The notes below the pieces were generated by a model that saw only the letters and a program-made list of their open reading frames with translations, ran no database searches and had not been told where the DNA came from. The position numbers were made by a program, and so were the translations under genes. A stretch of DNA of 64,000 nt from Pseudarcicella hirudinis (GTDB lineage: Bacteria > Bacteroidota > Bacteroidia > Cytophagales > Spirosomataceae). The DNA lies in contig NZ_FOXH01000013.1 in the NCBI RefSeq assembly GCF_900115665.1, positions 62,001 through 126,000 of the forward strand. The letters are read 5' to 3'. This document shows positions 24,661 through 33,796 of this stretch, piece by piece (position 1 is the first letter of the stretch; every line of letters starts with the position of its first letter).

Positions 24661-25181
24661 TGAATAAGACAAAAGTTGTGTCGGAGTCGCTTACGACTAT
24701 GACAGAAATGATTTTCCCGAATGATACCAATACGCTTGGAAATTTAATGGGAGGGAATTTAATGAGATTGATGGATGTAGTGGGTGCAATCTGCGCTCAG
24801 AAACATTCAAACAGAATTGTAGTAACTGCTTCAGTCGATAATGTATCCTTCAAAGAATCTATTCCTCTGGGGAGTGTGGTTACTTTGAGAGCTAAAGTAA
24901 CCAGAGCATTTAATTCTTCTATGGAAGTAGTGATTGATGTTTGGGCAGAAGATATTCCTGCACAGCAAAGAGTTACAACCAATAAAGCATTTTTTACATT
25001 TGTAGCGGTAGACCAGACCGGAAGACCGATTGATGTTCCTAAAGCTGTTCCGGAAACTGAAGAAGAGAAAGCCTTATTTGACGGAGCACTTCGCCGCCGT
25101 CAGTTGCGTCTGGTTTTAGCAGGAAGATTAAAGCCACAGGAAGCCACAGAATTAAAAGCCTTATTCGAAGGATTGGAATAA
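24660..25181 (+). CDS. acyl-CoA thioesterase (hotdog fold)
   Basis: The 173-residue protein matches the YciA/BACH type of acyl-CoA hydrolase: FPNDTNTLGNLMGGNLMRLMD (hotdog active-site helix with Asn/Gly and Asp), VVTASVDNVSFKESIPLG, and TNKAFFTFVAVD. It cleaves acyl-CoA to fatty acid and CoA in the cytoplasm. Its ATG overlaps the nuoK stop codon by one base, so it is translationally coupled to the complex I genes. That is an unusual partner, and the pairing may simply be transcriptional convenience. A strong hairpin closes the operon. Confidence 0.93.
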   Translation: MNKTKVVSESLTTMTEMIFPNDTNTLGNLMGGNLMRLMDVVGAICAQKHSNRIVVTASVDNVSFKESIPLGSVVTLRAKVTRAFNSSMEVVIDVWAEDIPAQQRVTTNKAFFTFVAVDQTGRPIDVPKAVPETEEEKALFDGALRRRQLRLVLAGRLKPQEATELKALFEGLE

Positions 25182-25190
25182 ATACAATAT

Positions 25191-25239
25191 TAAAATAATA
25201 GCCCGGATTGAAACATTTTCAGTCCGGGCTATTATTTTA
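25191..25239. terminator. bidirectional 17-bp terminator
   Basis: TAAAATAATAGCCCGGA (25191-25207) pairs perfectly with TCCGGGCTATTATTTTA (25223-25239). It ends the nuoIJK-thioesterase operon and the leftward SMP-30 gene. Confidence 0.88.
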
Positions 25240-25261
25240 AGTAGCTATTCCGTTGTCAAAC

Positions 25262-26125
25262 TTATTTGATTCTGAATTTTTCCATTCCTTTTCTGTCCTG
25301 TAATGTTACAAAAATAGTTTTCTGATCAGGACTGAAAACCAGATTGCTGGAACTTTTACCCTTTAACATTACTTCACGAAGTTGTTTTCCGGCAGGAGAA
25401 AAAATGGCGATTGCACCTTTTCCCCAGCGTGCGATGTATAAATTGCCGGATTTATCACATTTCATGCCATCCATACCAAAATCAGGAAATTCAGTAAAAA
25501 GGCGTTTATTTGAGATATTTCCTTTGGCGTCTACATCGAAAGCCCATACTTTTCTTTGAATGGATTCATTTACATAAAGTGTTTTTTCATCAGTGCTCAG
25601 ACAGATACCATTGGTTGTTCCCATTTGGTCTGTCAGCAAAGTTGCTTTTCCTCCTTTATCTACCCTCCAGATTTTACCGGTACTGTTTTTCCAGTTTGGA
25701 TCCGAAGCGAAAATCACATCCTTCTTTGTAATACAGATATCATTTGGCTGATTAAACTCATCATTATGGCAATATTTTGTTATTTCTTTGGTTTTCATGT
25801 CCACTCTCAAAACATTATGTCCTGAGAAATCCGCAAGATACATGGCTCCTTTGCTATCGAATTGAATTGCATTGGCCGTACTACCCTGGGGAAGAGTTAA
25901 AAACAGCTCACAACTGCCATCAGGTTTAACATGGGCAATAGTGCCGTCTTTCTGATAATTCACCACATAAAGTTTACCGGATTTATCAAAATTTGGTCCT
26001 TCGATGTTGTTGGTAAATAAATTTTCAGCGGTAAAATCCTGAGCTTCGAAGAGATTCTGGGCAAAAGAACTGAAGAATGTGAAAAAGCAGATCAGGAAAT
26101 GAGCTGCAAATACTCGTTTTTTCAT
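25262..26125 (-). CDS. secreted SMP-30/gluconolactonase-like propeller protein
   Basis: The 287-residue protein has a signal peptide (1-22) and a six-bladed propeller of the SMP-30/gluconolactonase/LRE type. It shows NIEGPNFDKSGKLYVVNY (metal-binding Glu at the first blade), FNQPNDICITKKDVIFASDPNW, GTTNGICLSTDEKTLYVNES and FGMDGMKCDKSGNLYIARWG. These blocks hold the Glu, Asn and Asp metal ligands of lactonases. It is probably a periplasmic lactonase acting on sugar lactones, though sequence alone cannot name the substrate. It is monocistronic, convergent with the thioesterase operon. Confidence 0.88.
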   Translation of the reverse strand: MKKRVFAAHFLICFFTFFSSFAQNLFEAQDFTAENLFTNNIEGPNFDKSGKLYVVNYQKDGTIAHVKPDGSCELFLTLPQGSTANAIQFDSKGAMYLADFSGHNVLRVDMKTKEITKYCHNDEFNQPNDICITKKDVIFASDPNWKNSTGKIWRVDKGGKATLLTDQMGTTNGICLSTDEKTLYVNESIQRKVWAFDVDAKGNISNKRLFTEFPDFGMDGMKCDKSGNLYIARWGKGAIAIFSPAGKQLREVMLKGKSSSNLVFSPDQKTIFVTLQDRKGMEKFRIK

Positions 26126-26208
26126 AAAAGAGTCAGATAATAAAGTTTTGGGTAATTACTCTGTAAAATTGTAAATAAGAAGGCAGGTTCCTGCAATTAG
26201 CTGGAGGG

Positions 26209-26685
26209 TTAATAAAGCGTTTTGTCCTGTTTTTCCACCCAGAATTTAAAAGCTTTTTGTGCCTCCTCTCTGCCCAGAGGAATCATTTGGATTTTACGTT
26301 CCGAAATAGGTAAAGGGATTTCGTCATAAATAAAGGCATCGTCAAAACCGATCTCAGCGGCATCTTCACGGGTATTGGCATAATAAACCTTTTTCGGACG
26401 GGCCCAGTAGATAGCACCAAGGCACATCGGACAAGGTTCGCATGAGGTATATAGTTCACAGTCAGACAGTTGGAAGGTACCAAGGTTCTTGCAGGCATCT
26501 CTGATTGCAACAATCTCTGCATGAGCTGTCGGATCGTTACTGTTAAGAACGTTATTATGTCCCTGACCTACAATTTTTCCGTCTTTTACGATGACAGCCC
26601 CAAAAGGGCCGCCTTTACCTTCAGAACTGCCCTTTAGAGACAATTCAATGGCTTTTTGCATAAATTCGTGTTGATCTTTTTCCAT
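26209..26685 (-). CDS. nucleoside/base deaminase, guanine deaminase-like
   Basis: The 158-residue zinc deaminase has the CDA signature: TAHAEIVAIRDA (His ligand and catalytic Glu) and TSCEPCPMCLGAIYWA (two Cys ligands). The segment DAAEIGFDDAFIYDEI resembles the C-terminal part of Bacillus-type guanine deaminase (GuaD) rather than the tRNA deaminase TadA. It would convert guanine to xanthine in purine salvage. The start MEKDQHEFMQKAIELS is typical. It is a separate leftward gene, 83 bases before the SMP-30 gene. Confidence 0.9.
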   Translation of the reverse strand: MEKDQHEFMQKAIELSLKGSSEGKGGPFGAVIVKDGKIVGQGHNNVLNSNDPTAHAEIVAIRDACKNLGTFQLSDCELYTSCEPCPMCLGAIYWARPKKVYYANTREDAAEIGFDDAFIYDEIPLPISERKIQMIPLGREEAQKAFKFWVEKQDKTLY

Positions 26686-27006
26686 ACTATAAAGATAATA
26701 AAATTTTGAAAACAGGTTCGGTATGGGAAATGCCCCCGAAGTTGGAATTTTAGATAGATAGTATTGCTTATCGTATTAATAATATTCTGAAAGTATTGGC
26801 TTTTTCCAAATTTTTCAGGAAACAATCTCATTTGTACCAAATCTTTATAATTTTTTAAAGACTTTACAGTAATCTTTACCCAATTTTTCGTCGCTAAATC
26901 TTAACTTGCATACGAATTACCGAAAACTATCAGTTTCATTACTTTTTGAGTGCTTAATTTACAAAAAGTAGTGGTAATAGTTGTAACGAAAAATACTGTA
27001 ACCAAG
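26686..27006. other. divergent intergenic region before pyruvate kinase
   Basis: This A/T-rich sequence separates the deaminase and pyruvate kinase genes. An in-frame extension of the kinase from 26950 exists but is not family-like. I see no clear promoter match or RNA gene. Confidence 0.4.
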
Positions 27007-28479
27007 ATGTCCTATCAAAGAAAGACTAAGATTGTAGCCACTGTCGGACCTGCTTCCGATTCGAAAGAAATGCTCACAAAATTGGCTCAAGCAGGAGTAA
27101 ATGTTTTCCGATTAAATTTCTCACACGGTACTCACGAAGACCACCTTGCGCGTCTGAATACAATTCGTGAACTCAGTGATGAATTAGGACTTAATCTTAC
27201 TGTCCTGCAAGACCTTCAGGGCCCTAAAATCCGTACTCAGTTAGTTGAAAATAATGGTGTAGAATTAAAACCAGGAAATCAATTGATTTTTGCAATGGAT
27301 GAAAATCTGTTGGGAACATCAGAAAAAGTCGGAACCACCTATACTTCAATGTATCTTGATGTTAATCCTGGAGAAAGAATTCTGATGGATGACGGTAACC
27401 TGGAAGTAAAAGTTCTTGCCGTTGATAAAGTGAAGAAAGAAGTAATTACCGAAGTGATTTACGGAGGTATTCTGAAGTCAAAAAAAGGAATCAATCTTCC
27501 GGGAACCAAGGTTTCATTGCCTTGTCTTACCGAAAAAGATGAAAAAGATTTGTATTTCGGCCTTGATCATGGTGTAGACTGGGTAGCACTTTCTTTTGTA
27601 AGAAAAGCTGATGATATTCATGATATCAAGCAGAAAATTGCTGCTTATGGTAAAAACACCAAAGTAATTGCCAAAATTGAAAAGCCTGAGGCAATTGATA
27701 ACCTTGATGCTATCATTGAAGCAACAGACGCAATTATGGTTGCCCGTGGAGACCTTGGTGTGGAAATGGATAGTGCCGTGGTACCTCATTTACAAAAAGT
27801 AATGATTGAGAAGTGTACGAAAGCAGGAAAGCCTGTGATTGTTGCTACTCAAATGCTTGAGTCAATGATTACCAACCCGGTTCCAACCCGTGCTGAGACT
27901 TCAGATGTTGCGAATGCTGTACTTCAGGGAGCTTCTGCTACAATGTTGAGCGGGGAATCTGCTTCAGGAGCTTATCCGATCAAAGCGGTTGAAACAATGG
28001 CGCACATCCATGAGATTGTAGAAGAGCAGCAGAATGAGATTGAAATCATCAAAGGAGATGAGGCAGCAATTTATTTTAAGAACCACTCATTAGCGAACAG
28101 TGATTCTAAATTCCCTTTGAATGACAGAATGATTGCCGGAGCATGTCGTTTGGCCCGTGATACCAAAGCTAAAGCAATTTTGTGTATTACAAACAGTGGT
28201 TATACTGCATTCCGTTTATCAGCACACCGTCCGAAAGCTAATCTGTACATCTTTACTTCTAATAAAAGCATGATGAGTACAATGGGATTACTTTGGGGAG
28301 CGAAAGTGTTTTATTTCGACCAGCATTCAGGTAATGTAGAAGCAACTGTTACAGCAATGACAGAGTTCCTGAAAGAAAAAGATTTGTTAAAGAAAGATGA
28401 TGTTTTTGTAGCAACATTAAGTGTTCCGGCGGATAAAGGTTTAAAAACCAACACCGTTCAGTTAGGTACCGTTTTATAA
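27007..28479 (+). CDS. pyk: pyruvate kinase
   Basis: From ATG 27007 the protein has 490 residues starting MSYQRKTKIVATVGPAS, the classic N-terminus. Further motifs are GVNVFRLNFSHG, LQDLQGPKIRT, KGINLPG, DHGVDWVALSFVR, KIEKPEAIDNLD, the active-site MVARGDLGVEM, and ATQMLESM....PTRAE. It makes pyruvate and ATP from phosphoenolpyruvate and ADP at the end of glycolysis. The longer frame from 26950 adds 19 residues that other pyruvate kinases lack. The gene is monocistronic with a strong terminator. Confidence 0.97.
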   Translation: MSYQRKTKIVATVGPASDSKEMLTKLAQAGVNVFRLNFSHGTHEDHLARLNTIRELSDELGLNLTVLQDLQGPKIRTQLVENNGVELKPGNQLIFAMDENLLGTSEKVGTTYTSMYLDVNPGERILMDDGNLEVKVLAVDKVKKEVITEVIYGGILKSKKGINLPGTKVSLPCLTEKDEKDLYFGLDHGVDWVALSFVRKADDIHDIKQKIAAYGKNTKVIAKIEKPEAIDNLDAIIEATDAIMVARGDLGVEMDSAVVPHLQKVMIEKCTKAGKPVIVATQMLESMITNPVPTRAETSDVANAVLQGASATMLSGESASGAYPIKAVETMAHIHEIVEEQQNEIEIIKGDEAAIYFKNHSLANSDSKFPLNDRMIAGACRLARDTKAKAILCITNSGYTAFRLSAHRPKANLYIFTSNKSMMSTMGLLWGAKVFYFDQHSGNVEATVTAMTEFLKEKDLLKKDDVFVATLSVPADKGLKTNTVQLGTVL

Positions 28480-28496
28480 AAACAGAAAAGCATATA

Positions 28497-28543
28497 AAAG
28501 AATCCGTGTTTTCGTTTCGTAAAACACGGATTCTTTGTTTTTA
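28497..28543 (+). terminator. terminator of pyk
   Basis: AAAGAATCCGTGTTTT pairs with AAAACACGGATTCTTT around an eight-base loop, followed by a T-rich run. Confidence 0.88.
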
Positions 28544-28602
28544 TACCTTCAGAAACGAGTGTTTATACCTCTGTTAATTTGCGTAGTGAATTTTCAGTAA
28601 TT

Positions 28603-28633
28603 TTTGAAAATTCAAGAAATTTATATATATTTG
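28603..28633 (+). promoter_or_regulatory. Bacteroidota-type promoter of the GbsR/MarR regulator
   Basis: TTTG (28603-28606), 19 bases, then TATATTTG (28626-28633): a full match to the Bacteroidota consensus, about 50 bases before the ATG at 28686. Confidence 0.8.
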
Positions 28634-28685
28634 TATCAAATAGCTCAACTGCCCAAAGTACTGAAATATATAAAAATCTGAATAT

Positions 28686-29192
28686 ATGACGCTTGAAGAA
28701 GCTAAACAACACCTTGTCCAGGCATGGGGGACATTAGGTTCGAGCTGGGGAGTCAGCCGAACGATGGCTCAGGTACACGCCTTGTTGCTGGTATCACCGG
28801 AACCTATGAGTACGGAAGAAATCATGGAAGCCCTTCAAATATCCAGAGGCAATGTGAATATGAATGTGCGGGATCTGATGGATTGGGGAATTGTCAGAAA
28901 AATATTGAAGACAGGAGAGCGGAAGGAATATTTTGAGGCAGAAAAGGATATCTGGAAAGTAGCCATGCAAGTGGCAAAAGAACGTAAAAAGAGAGAATTA
29001 GAACCTATTTTAAGAGTTTTGGAAGAAATATCAACCATTGAAGCGGATATTACTGATCCAAAAGTTAAACAGTTCGCTGAAACGGTGGATAATCTTAAGA
29101 AATTTGCCGGAAACGCAGATCAGTCTTTAAATGCCATTATCAAAGCAGAAGAGAGCTGGTTTTGGGGAGGATTCCTTAAAATGTTTAAATAA
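28686..29192 (+). CDS. GbsR/MarR family transcriptional regulator
   Basis: The 168-residue protein has a winged helix (about 20-90): AQVHALLLVSPEPMSTEEIMEALQISRGNVNMNVRDL is the helix-turn-helix, with GIVRKILKTGERKEYFEAEKDIW as the wing. A helical C-terminal dimerisation part follows (about 95-168). This is the pattern of GbsR-type MarR proteins, which in Bacillus respond to choline and osmolytes; the ligand here is unknown. It has its own consensus promoter and terminator. No obvious target gene is adjacent. Confidence 0.9.
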   Translation: MTLEEAKQHLVQAWGTLGSSWGVSRTMAQVHALLLVSPEPMSTEEIMEALQISRGNVNMNVRDLMDWGIVRKILKTGERKEYFEAEKDIWKVAMQVAKERKKRELEPILRVLEEISTIEADITDPKVKQFAETVDNLKKFAGNADQSLNAIIKAEESWFWGGFLKMFK

Positions 29193-29536
29193 GTTGCTTG
29201 TACTGAACAAAAAATCTGTCAGGTATATGCGAATAATATATGAAGAGTCGCCTTCCGGTGGCTTTTATTTTGTTGCTATATTTTCAATATTTATTGAAAA
29301 TATAAAATTTTTAAATGGATGCGAGATGAAATAAATAGTATAATTCGGCTAAAAAATAATATGAATTTTTGTGAAAATTCCCGGTGGAGGGGCAAAATAC
29401 GGATTTATAAGCCTTTAATTTCATCTGAATTGCTCATGATTTCAGCACTTAGGTAAAATGCGGCAAAACACCTTTTAAAAGAATAATTTGATGGTATTTT
29501 TGGCATAATATTGATTAATTATTAGCACCGGAATAC
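29193..29536. other. intergenic region with a terminator and a possible -7 element
   Basis: It contains the terminator of the GbsR-type gene (29246-29270) and TATTTTTG at 29495-29502, a -7-like box 35 bases before the histidine kinase start with only a weak -33 partner. No gene is seen. Confidence 0.4.
29246..29270 (+). terminator. terminator of the GbsR/MarR gene
   Basis: AGTCGCC pairs with GGTGGCT (two G-U pairs) around TTCC and is followed by a T-rich tail. Confidence 0.6.
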
Positions 29537-30589
29537 ATGTCAAAAACCAAGCTCTATTGGGCTCTCCAATTAGTGGGTTGGGGATGTTATTTATTTTTTA
29601 TACTATCTGCAGCAATTTGTTTTAACATAGTTGTTTCTCATGCCATTTTGGTTGGGATGATAAATGTATTGATCTGTCTGACAGGGACACATTTATATCG
29701 TAAACTGCTAAAAAGAAATAACTCAGATGATACCTTCAGTAAAAAACATATTATTCTGTTTGCACTGGCAGGAAGTATCAGTATTGCATTCGTTCTATGT
29801 TCTGTAAATGCTTATCTCTTTGCGTTAAACCTTACCATTGCACCTGAAAGAATGCCTTTGACGCAATATTTGATTTTCCAGTTTTTAGATTGTTACCGCT
29901 TTTTAATTCCCTGGTTCATTTTTTATCATGGCATTAAGTTTACTCAACAAAAAATTGAAAATGTAAATATCAGAGCAGAATCTGATCTGCTTTTGAAAAC
30001 GTCAGAGCTCCAGAATTTAAAAAATCAGCTGAATCCTCATTTTCTCTTTAATTCTCTCAACAGCATCAAGGCGCTTACTCTTTTTGACCCGATACAGGCA
30101 AGGGAAGCTACAGACAGGCTTTCTCAATTACTGCGGATGTCGCTGGATTGCAAGGATTTACAGGTTATTTCCTTACAAGAGGAGTTAGCCCTTGTAAAAG
30201 AATACCTGGCACTTGAAAAAATCAGATTTGACAGGCGTTTGCTGTATGATTTTGAAATCGATAATATTCCCGGGGAAATCAATATTCTTCCCATGTCTTT
30301 ACACCTACTCACTGAGAATGCCATTAAGCATGGTATCAGCAAGTTGAAAAGTGGTGGAAAAGTGACTGTTTTTGCCAGAAAAGAAAGACATAATATTGTT
30401 TTTGGTGTAAGAAATCCCGGGTTGTATCAGGTTGGTTGTAATGAAGGGCTTTACAATGGAGGAGGGTTGAAAACGCTTGAAAAACGGATCTCTCTCAATT
30501 ATGGTGTAAATGGTCTTCTGGAAATTTATAACCTGGATGACTTTGTTATTGCTCAGATAACTCTTCCTCTTCAAACCTGTCAAAACTAA
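29537..30589 (+). CDS. LytS/YehU-type sensor histidine kinase
   Basis: The 350-residue protein has four predicted transmembrane helices in its first 140 residues, a short coiled coil, then the His_kinase domain. LNPHFLFNSLNSI carries the phospho-acceptor His168, and an ATP-binding region (HLLTENAIKHGISK, then GGGLKTLEKRI) follows. Such kinases pair with LytTR response regulators, and a LytTR regulator lies next on the same strand, 586 bases away. No extracellular sensor domain is present, so the signal is probably sensed in the membrane. Confidence 0.93.
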   Translation: MSKTKLYWALQLVGWGCYLFFILSAAICFNIVVSHAILVGMINVLICLTGTHLYRKLLKRNNSDDTFSKKHIILFALAGSISIAFVLCSVNAYLFALNLTIAPERMPLTQYLIFQFLDCYRFLIPWFIFYHGIKFTQQKIENVNIRAESDLLLKTSELQNLKNQLNPHFLFNSLNSIKALTLFDPIQAREATDRLSQLLRMSLDCKDLQVISLQEELALVKEYLALEKIRFDRRLLYDFEIDNIPGEINILPMSLHLLTENAIKHGISKLKSGGKVTVFARKERHNIVFGVRNPGLYQVGCNEGLYNGGGLKTLEKRISLNYGVNGLLEIYNLDDFVIAQITLPLQTCQN

Positions 30590-30679
30590 TCCTCCGCTCT
30601 CTGTAAATTAACAGTCTTTCCGCCACAAGGTCTGGCAGCTTGTCTTCTTCCGTTTCCCGATTTTCTTACGAGATTATAT

Positions 30680-30802
30680 ATGAATAGGCCGCTTAAGACT
30701 GCCAAATTTGGTCAAAAGATGAAATTTGTAGTTAAAAAGCGTTATTCGGAGTCTGAATGTAAAAATTTGGCAAGAAGATTGTTGTGGATGTACACAAAAT
30801 AA
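30680..30802 (+). CDS. possible 40-residue basic peptide
   Basis: The frame encodes MNRPLKTAKFGQKMKF... ending LLWMYTK, rich in Lys and Arg. No signal peptide or recognised family is seen, and no clear ribosome site or promoter lies immediately upstream. It may be a chance ORF; it is listed because the spacer is otherwise unexplained. Confidence 0.15.
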   Translation: MNRPLKTAKFGQKMKFVVKKRYSESECKNLARRLLWMYTK

Positions 30803-30984
30803 TTATATTTATTAAAAGAATTGATTCATTATCCGCAAGGAAGTCATTATTTGAAATTCCGGCTTTCCATCCTGAATTTTACAGCCCCGGGATTCCCGGG
30901 CGGATTGTTTCAGTAAATTAAACAGGTGTTATTTCAAATTATGATAAGGACGGTCAATCCTTAACCCAAATAGTGTTAGATAAA

Positions 30985-31015
30985 TTTAGTTTTTTTAATA
31001 ACTGTTCTATATTTG
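30985..31015 (+). promoter_or_regulatory. promoter of the LytTR response regulator
   Basis: TTTA (30985-30988) is followed after 19 bases by TATATTTG (31008-31015), a near-full match to the Bacteroidota promoter. It gives a leader of about 155 bases and indicates transcription separate from the kinase. Confidence 0.6.
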
Positions 31016-31175
31016 TATTATCTTAATGCAGTTGCTTATAATTAGGATAAAATAAGCCAAGATATCCGAAATATTTGGTTTAGTTTACAGAAATTTAACT
31101 TCATTAGGTATCAATGCGCCTATAGAAAAGTCAAATCGGTGACCGCCATTATCTAAAGTTATTTATTAAAAAGAC

Positions 31176-31910
31176 ATGAGTAAGAAAATTAAAACCATCT
31201 TAATTGACGATGAGCGATTAGCCCGTCAAGAGTTGAAGTATCTACTTCAGGAATTTCCGGATGTTCAGGTAATAGATGAAGCCGAAAACGTAGATGATGC
31301 CCTGGAAAAAATTCACAGACTTCAGCCTGATTTAATTTTTCTGGATATAGAAATGCCGGAAAAGAATGGCTTTGATTTGCTGGAAGAATTGGAGTATCTG
31401 CCAAAGGTGGTTTTCGTAACAGCTTATAACCAGTACGCCATTCAGGCGTTTGAGTCAGAAGCACTGGATTATGTACTTAAACCTACAAAATCGGAAAGAC
31501 TGGCTAAAACATTGGATAAAGTTCGCTCAGAAATTCATCAGGAAAAGTTGAGCAACCTGATGTCCGATTCAAAAATTACTCCTGAAAAACGTATTTTTCT
31601 GAAAGATGGAGAGAAGTGCTATTTCGTAAGACTTTCAGAGGTTTACATGATTGAATCCGTAGGTAATTACTGCCGTTTCCATTTCGGGACGAATAAGCCA
31701 ATGATTCACCGTTCTCTGAATAAAATTCAGGAACGCCTTGATCCGACTATATTTTTCAGAGCAAATCGCCAGCAGATTATTAATACCGAGTATATCATGG
31801 ATATTGACTCTTATTACAAAGGCGGTATGAAAGTAATTTTAAATAATGGAATAGAGCTGGAAATCTCAACAAGGAACTCAGTAGCCTTTAAGGATATGAT
31901 GGGTATTTAG
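31176..31910 (+). CDS. LytTR family response regulator
   Basis: The 244-residue protein has a receiver domain (about 5-120): IDDERLARQELK, the phospho-acceptor Asp57 in LIFLDIEMPEKNG, VFVTAYNQYAIQAFE and DYVLKPTKSERL. A LytTR DNA-binding domain follows (about 135-240): RIFLKDGEKCYFVRLSEVYMIE, FFRANRQQIINTEYI. It likely acts with the upstream LytS-type kinase. The gene has its own promoter 160 bases upstream and a terminator downstream. Targets unknown. Confidence 0.94.
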   Translation: MSKKIKTILIDDERLARQELKYLLQEFPDVQVIDEAENVDDALEKIHRLQPDLIFLDIEMPEKNGFDLLEELEYLPKVVFVTAYNQYAIQAFESEALDYVLKPTKSERLAKTLDKVRSEIHQEKLSNLMSDSKITPEKRIFLKDGEKCYFVRLSEVYMIESVGNYCRFHFGTNKPMIHRSLNKIQERLDPTIFFRANRQQIINTEYIMDIDSYYKGGMKVILNNGIELEISTRNSVAFKDMMGI

Positions 31911-31990
31911 TCAGAATTTCTAATTTTTGGTCCCGAAAATTCTGTTTCCTGATTGTTGAAGATAAATATTTAACCATAAAAGAATTCCTT

Positions 31991-32027
31991 AACGGCTTGT
32001 CGGTTTCAATCGGCAAGCCGTTTTTAT
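31991..32027 (+). terminator. terminator of the response regulator gene
   Basis: AACGGCTTGTCG pairs with CGGCAAGCCGTT (one G-U pair) and is followed by TTTTT. Confidence 0.78.
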
Positions 32028-32114
32028 TTTGGCATTATGTCCGAAAAACATTTCTTTTTCTCGTTGAATTTTATTGTTTTTTCAAATTCCCGATAAGTAA
32101 TTAACTTTGTTACC

Positions 32115-32852
32115 ATGCGTAAGTTATTCACTACTCTCTATACTGCCTGGGCGGCATTTTGGCTTGTCTTTCTGTTTTTATTATTGTTTCCTTTTTTTTG
32201 GTTGTTTCTGCAACGGGAAGAATGGAAACCAAAGGCTCATTATTTGAACAGATTATGGGGAAAACTGTATTTTCCGATTATATTCATTCCTGTTCAGATA
32301 GAATATGAAGAAGAACCGGCAACAGATAAGGCATATGTATTTTGCGCCAATCATTTTTCCTATATGGATATTGCCGCAATGGGTTTGATTTTGAAGAATT
32401 ATTATGCTTTTGTAGGAAAAAGCGTTATAAAGAAAGTGCCTCTTTTCGGCTATATGTTTGCCAGATTGCATATTCAGGTGGACAGAGATGACAAAAGCAG
32501 CAGAGTGAAATCTCTTTCAAGGTCTATCAGAGCCCTTCAGAGCGGGAGAAGTATTGTTATTTTTCCGGAAGGAGGGATCAAATCAAAAAAATTCCCCAAA
32601 ATGCACAAACCTTTTAAAGATGGTGCATTTGCCATGGCTGTTCAGCAACAGGTTCCGATTGTTCCGATTACTTTTCTGAATAATTACAAAATTATGGAAG
32701 ATTCCAAAATGAGAGTTCATCCCATGACGCTCCGGGCTATTGTCCATAAACCAATTGACACAACCGGAATGAGTCAGGAGGATATAGATTCCTTAAAAGA
32801 ACAAACTTTTGCCGTGATTCAGGGAGCCCTCGATAAGTTTCATAGTAAATAA
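32115..32852 (+). CDS. 1-acyl-sn-glycerol-3-phosphate acyltransferase
   Basis: The 245-residue protein has an N-terminal membrane segment (about 8-32) and the PlsC motifs: NHFSYMD (HX4D catalytic pair), the IQVDRDDKSSR region, and FPEGG. It acylates lysophosphatidic acid to phosphatidic acid at the inner membrane in phospholipid synthesis. TAACTTTG (32102-32109), a -7-like box, ends only five bases before the ATG, so the mRNA may be leaderless if that promoter is real. The next gene (AIM24) is 121 bases away. Confidence 0.93.
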   Translation: MRKLFTTLYTAWAAFWLVFLFLLLFPFFWLFLQREEWKPKAHYLNRLWGKLYFPIIFIPVQIEYEEEPATDKAYVFCANHFSYMDIAAMGLILKNYYAFVGKSVIKKVPLFGYMFARLHIQVDRDDKSSRVKSLSRSIRALQSGRSIVIFPEGGIKSKKFPKMHKPFKDGAFAMAVQQQVPIVPITFLNNYKIMEDSKMRVHPMTLRAIVHKPIDTTGMSQEDIDSLKEQTFAVIQGALDKFHSK

Positions 32853-32973
32853 GAGCCGATATTCATAAAAAAAGTCCATTCACTAAGTTTTTCTTTAATT
32901 TGCTGCCTGTCTTCTTAATTTTGAGGAACCAAGTAATCATAAAATATATCAACAATTAAATTTAACTGAGAAA

Positions 32974-33753
32974 ATGACTTCACACGAAATTGATTATCGC
33001 ATTCTGGGAGAAGATATCCAGATCGTCGAAATAGAACTTGATCCGAATGAAACTGTTATTGCAGAAGCCGGAGCGATGGTTTATATGGAAGACGGGATTA
33101 TGTTCGAAACAAAAATGGGGGACGGCTCTCAGGCGGATAATGGATTGCTAGGCAAAATATTTCAGGCAGGTTCCCGTTTATTAACAGGCGAGTCTTTGTT
33201 TATGACCCACTTTACCAACCGTGGATATGGTAAAAGAAAAGTAGCATTTGCTGCTCCTCATCCGGGTACAATTATCCCTATTAATTTGTCCTCAATGCCG
33301 GGGAATACGTTGATTGCTCAAAAAGACAGCTTTTTATGCGCGGCTTTGGGAACAAAGGTTTCAATTACTTTTAACCAGAAAATAGGATCGGGCTTTTTCG
33401 GTGGAGAAGGTTTTATTCTTGAAAAATTACAGGGAGACGGTCTGGCGTTTGTTCATGCAGGAGGAACGATTGTAGAAAAGCAGCTCAATAATGAAACCTT
33501 GAGAATAGACACCGGCTGCATTGTAGCTTTTGAACCAACATTGAGTTATGATATTCAGAGAGCAGGAAATCTGAAATCTATGATTTTTGGAGGAGAAGGT
33601 ATTTTCCTGGCTACCATGAGAGGAACCGGGAGAGTCTGGATTCAGTCTATGCCATTGTCTAAACTGATCAGAACATTGTCTCCGGCCGGAGGAAATACTC
33701 ATAAAGAAGGCGGCTCTGTATTGGGCGGAATTGCCAATATTTTTGAAGACTAA
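32974..33753 (+). CDS. TIGR00266/AIM24 family protein
   Basis: The 259-residue protein matches the AIM24/TIGR00266 beta-helix family. It starts [22 protein letters not shown], then [13 protein letters not shown], a glycine-rich middle ([18 protein letters not shown]) and [14 protein letters not shown], and ends with [17 protein letters not shown]. Function is unknown in bacteria; the yeast relative acts in mitochondrial inner-membrane organisation. The gene lies 43 bases before gldD, probably in one operon. Confidence 0.92.
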   Translation: MTSHEIDYRILGEDIQIVEIELDPNETVIAEAGAMVYMEDGIMFETKMGDGSQADNGLLGKIFQAGSRLLTGESLFMTHFTNRGYGKRKVAFAAPHPGTIIPINLSSMPGNTLIAQKDSFLCAALGTKVSITFNQKIGSGFFGGEGFILEKLQGDGLAFVHAGGTIVEKQLNNETLRIDTGCIVAFEPTLSYDIQRAGNLKSMIFGGEGIFLATMRGTGRVWIQSMPLSKLIRTLSPAGGNTHKEGGSVLGGIANIFED

Positions 33754-33796
33754 ATCTTTTTTCTTTTCAGGGTAGGAAAGAAATAAATTGAAATAA

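Larger units (their letters stand above)
30590..31175. other. 586-base spacer between kinase and response regulator
   Basis: It holds a possible 40-codon ORF (30680-30802), a CCCGGGATTCCCGGG-like dyad near 30884-30900, and a promoter for the regulator (30985-31015). No tRNA or known riboswitch fold is recognised. Confidence 0.45.
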
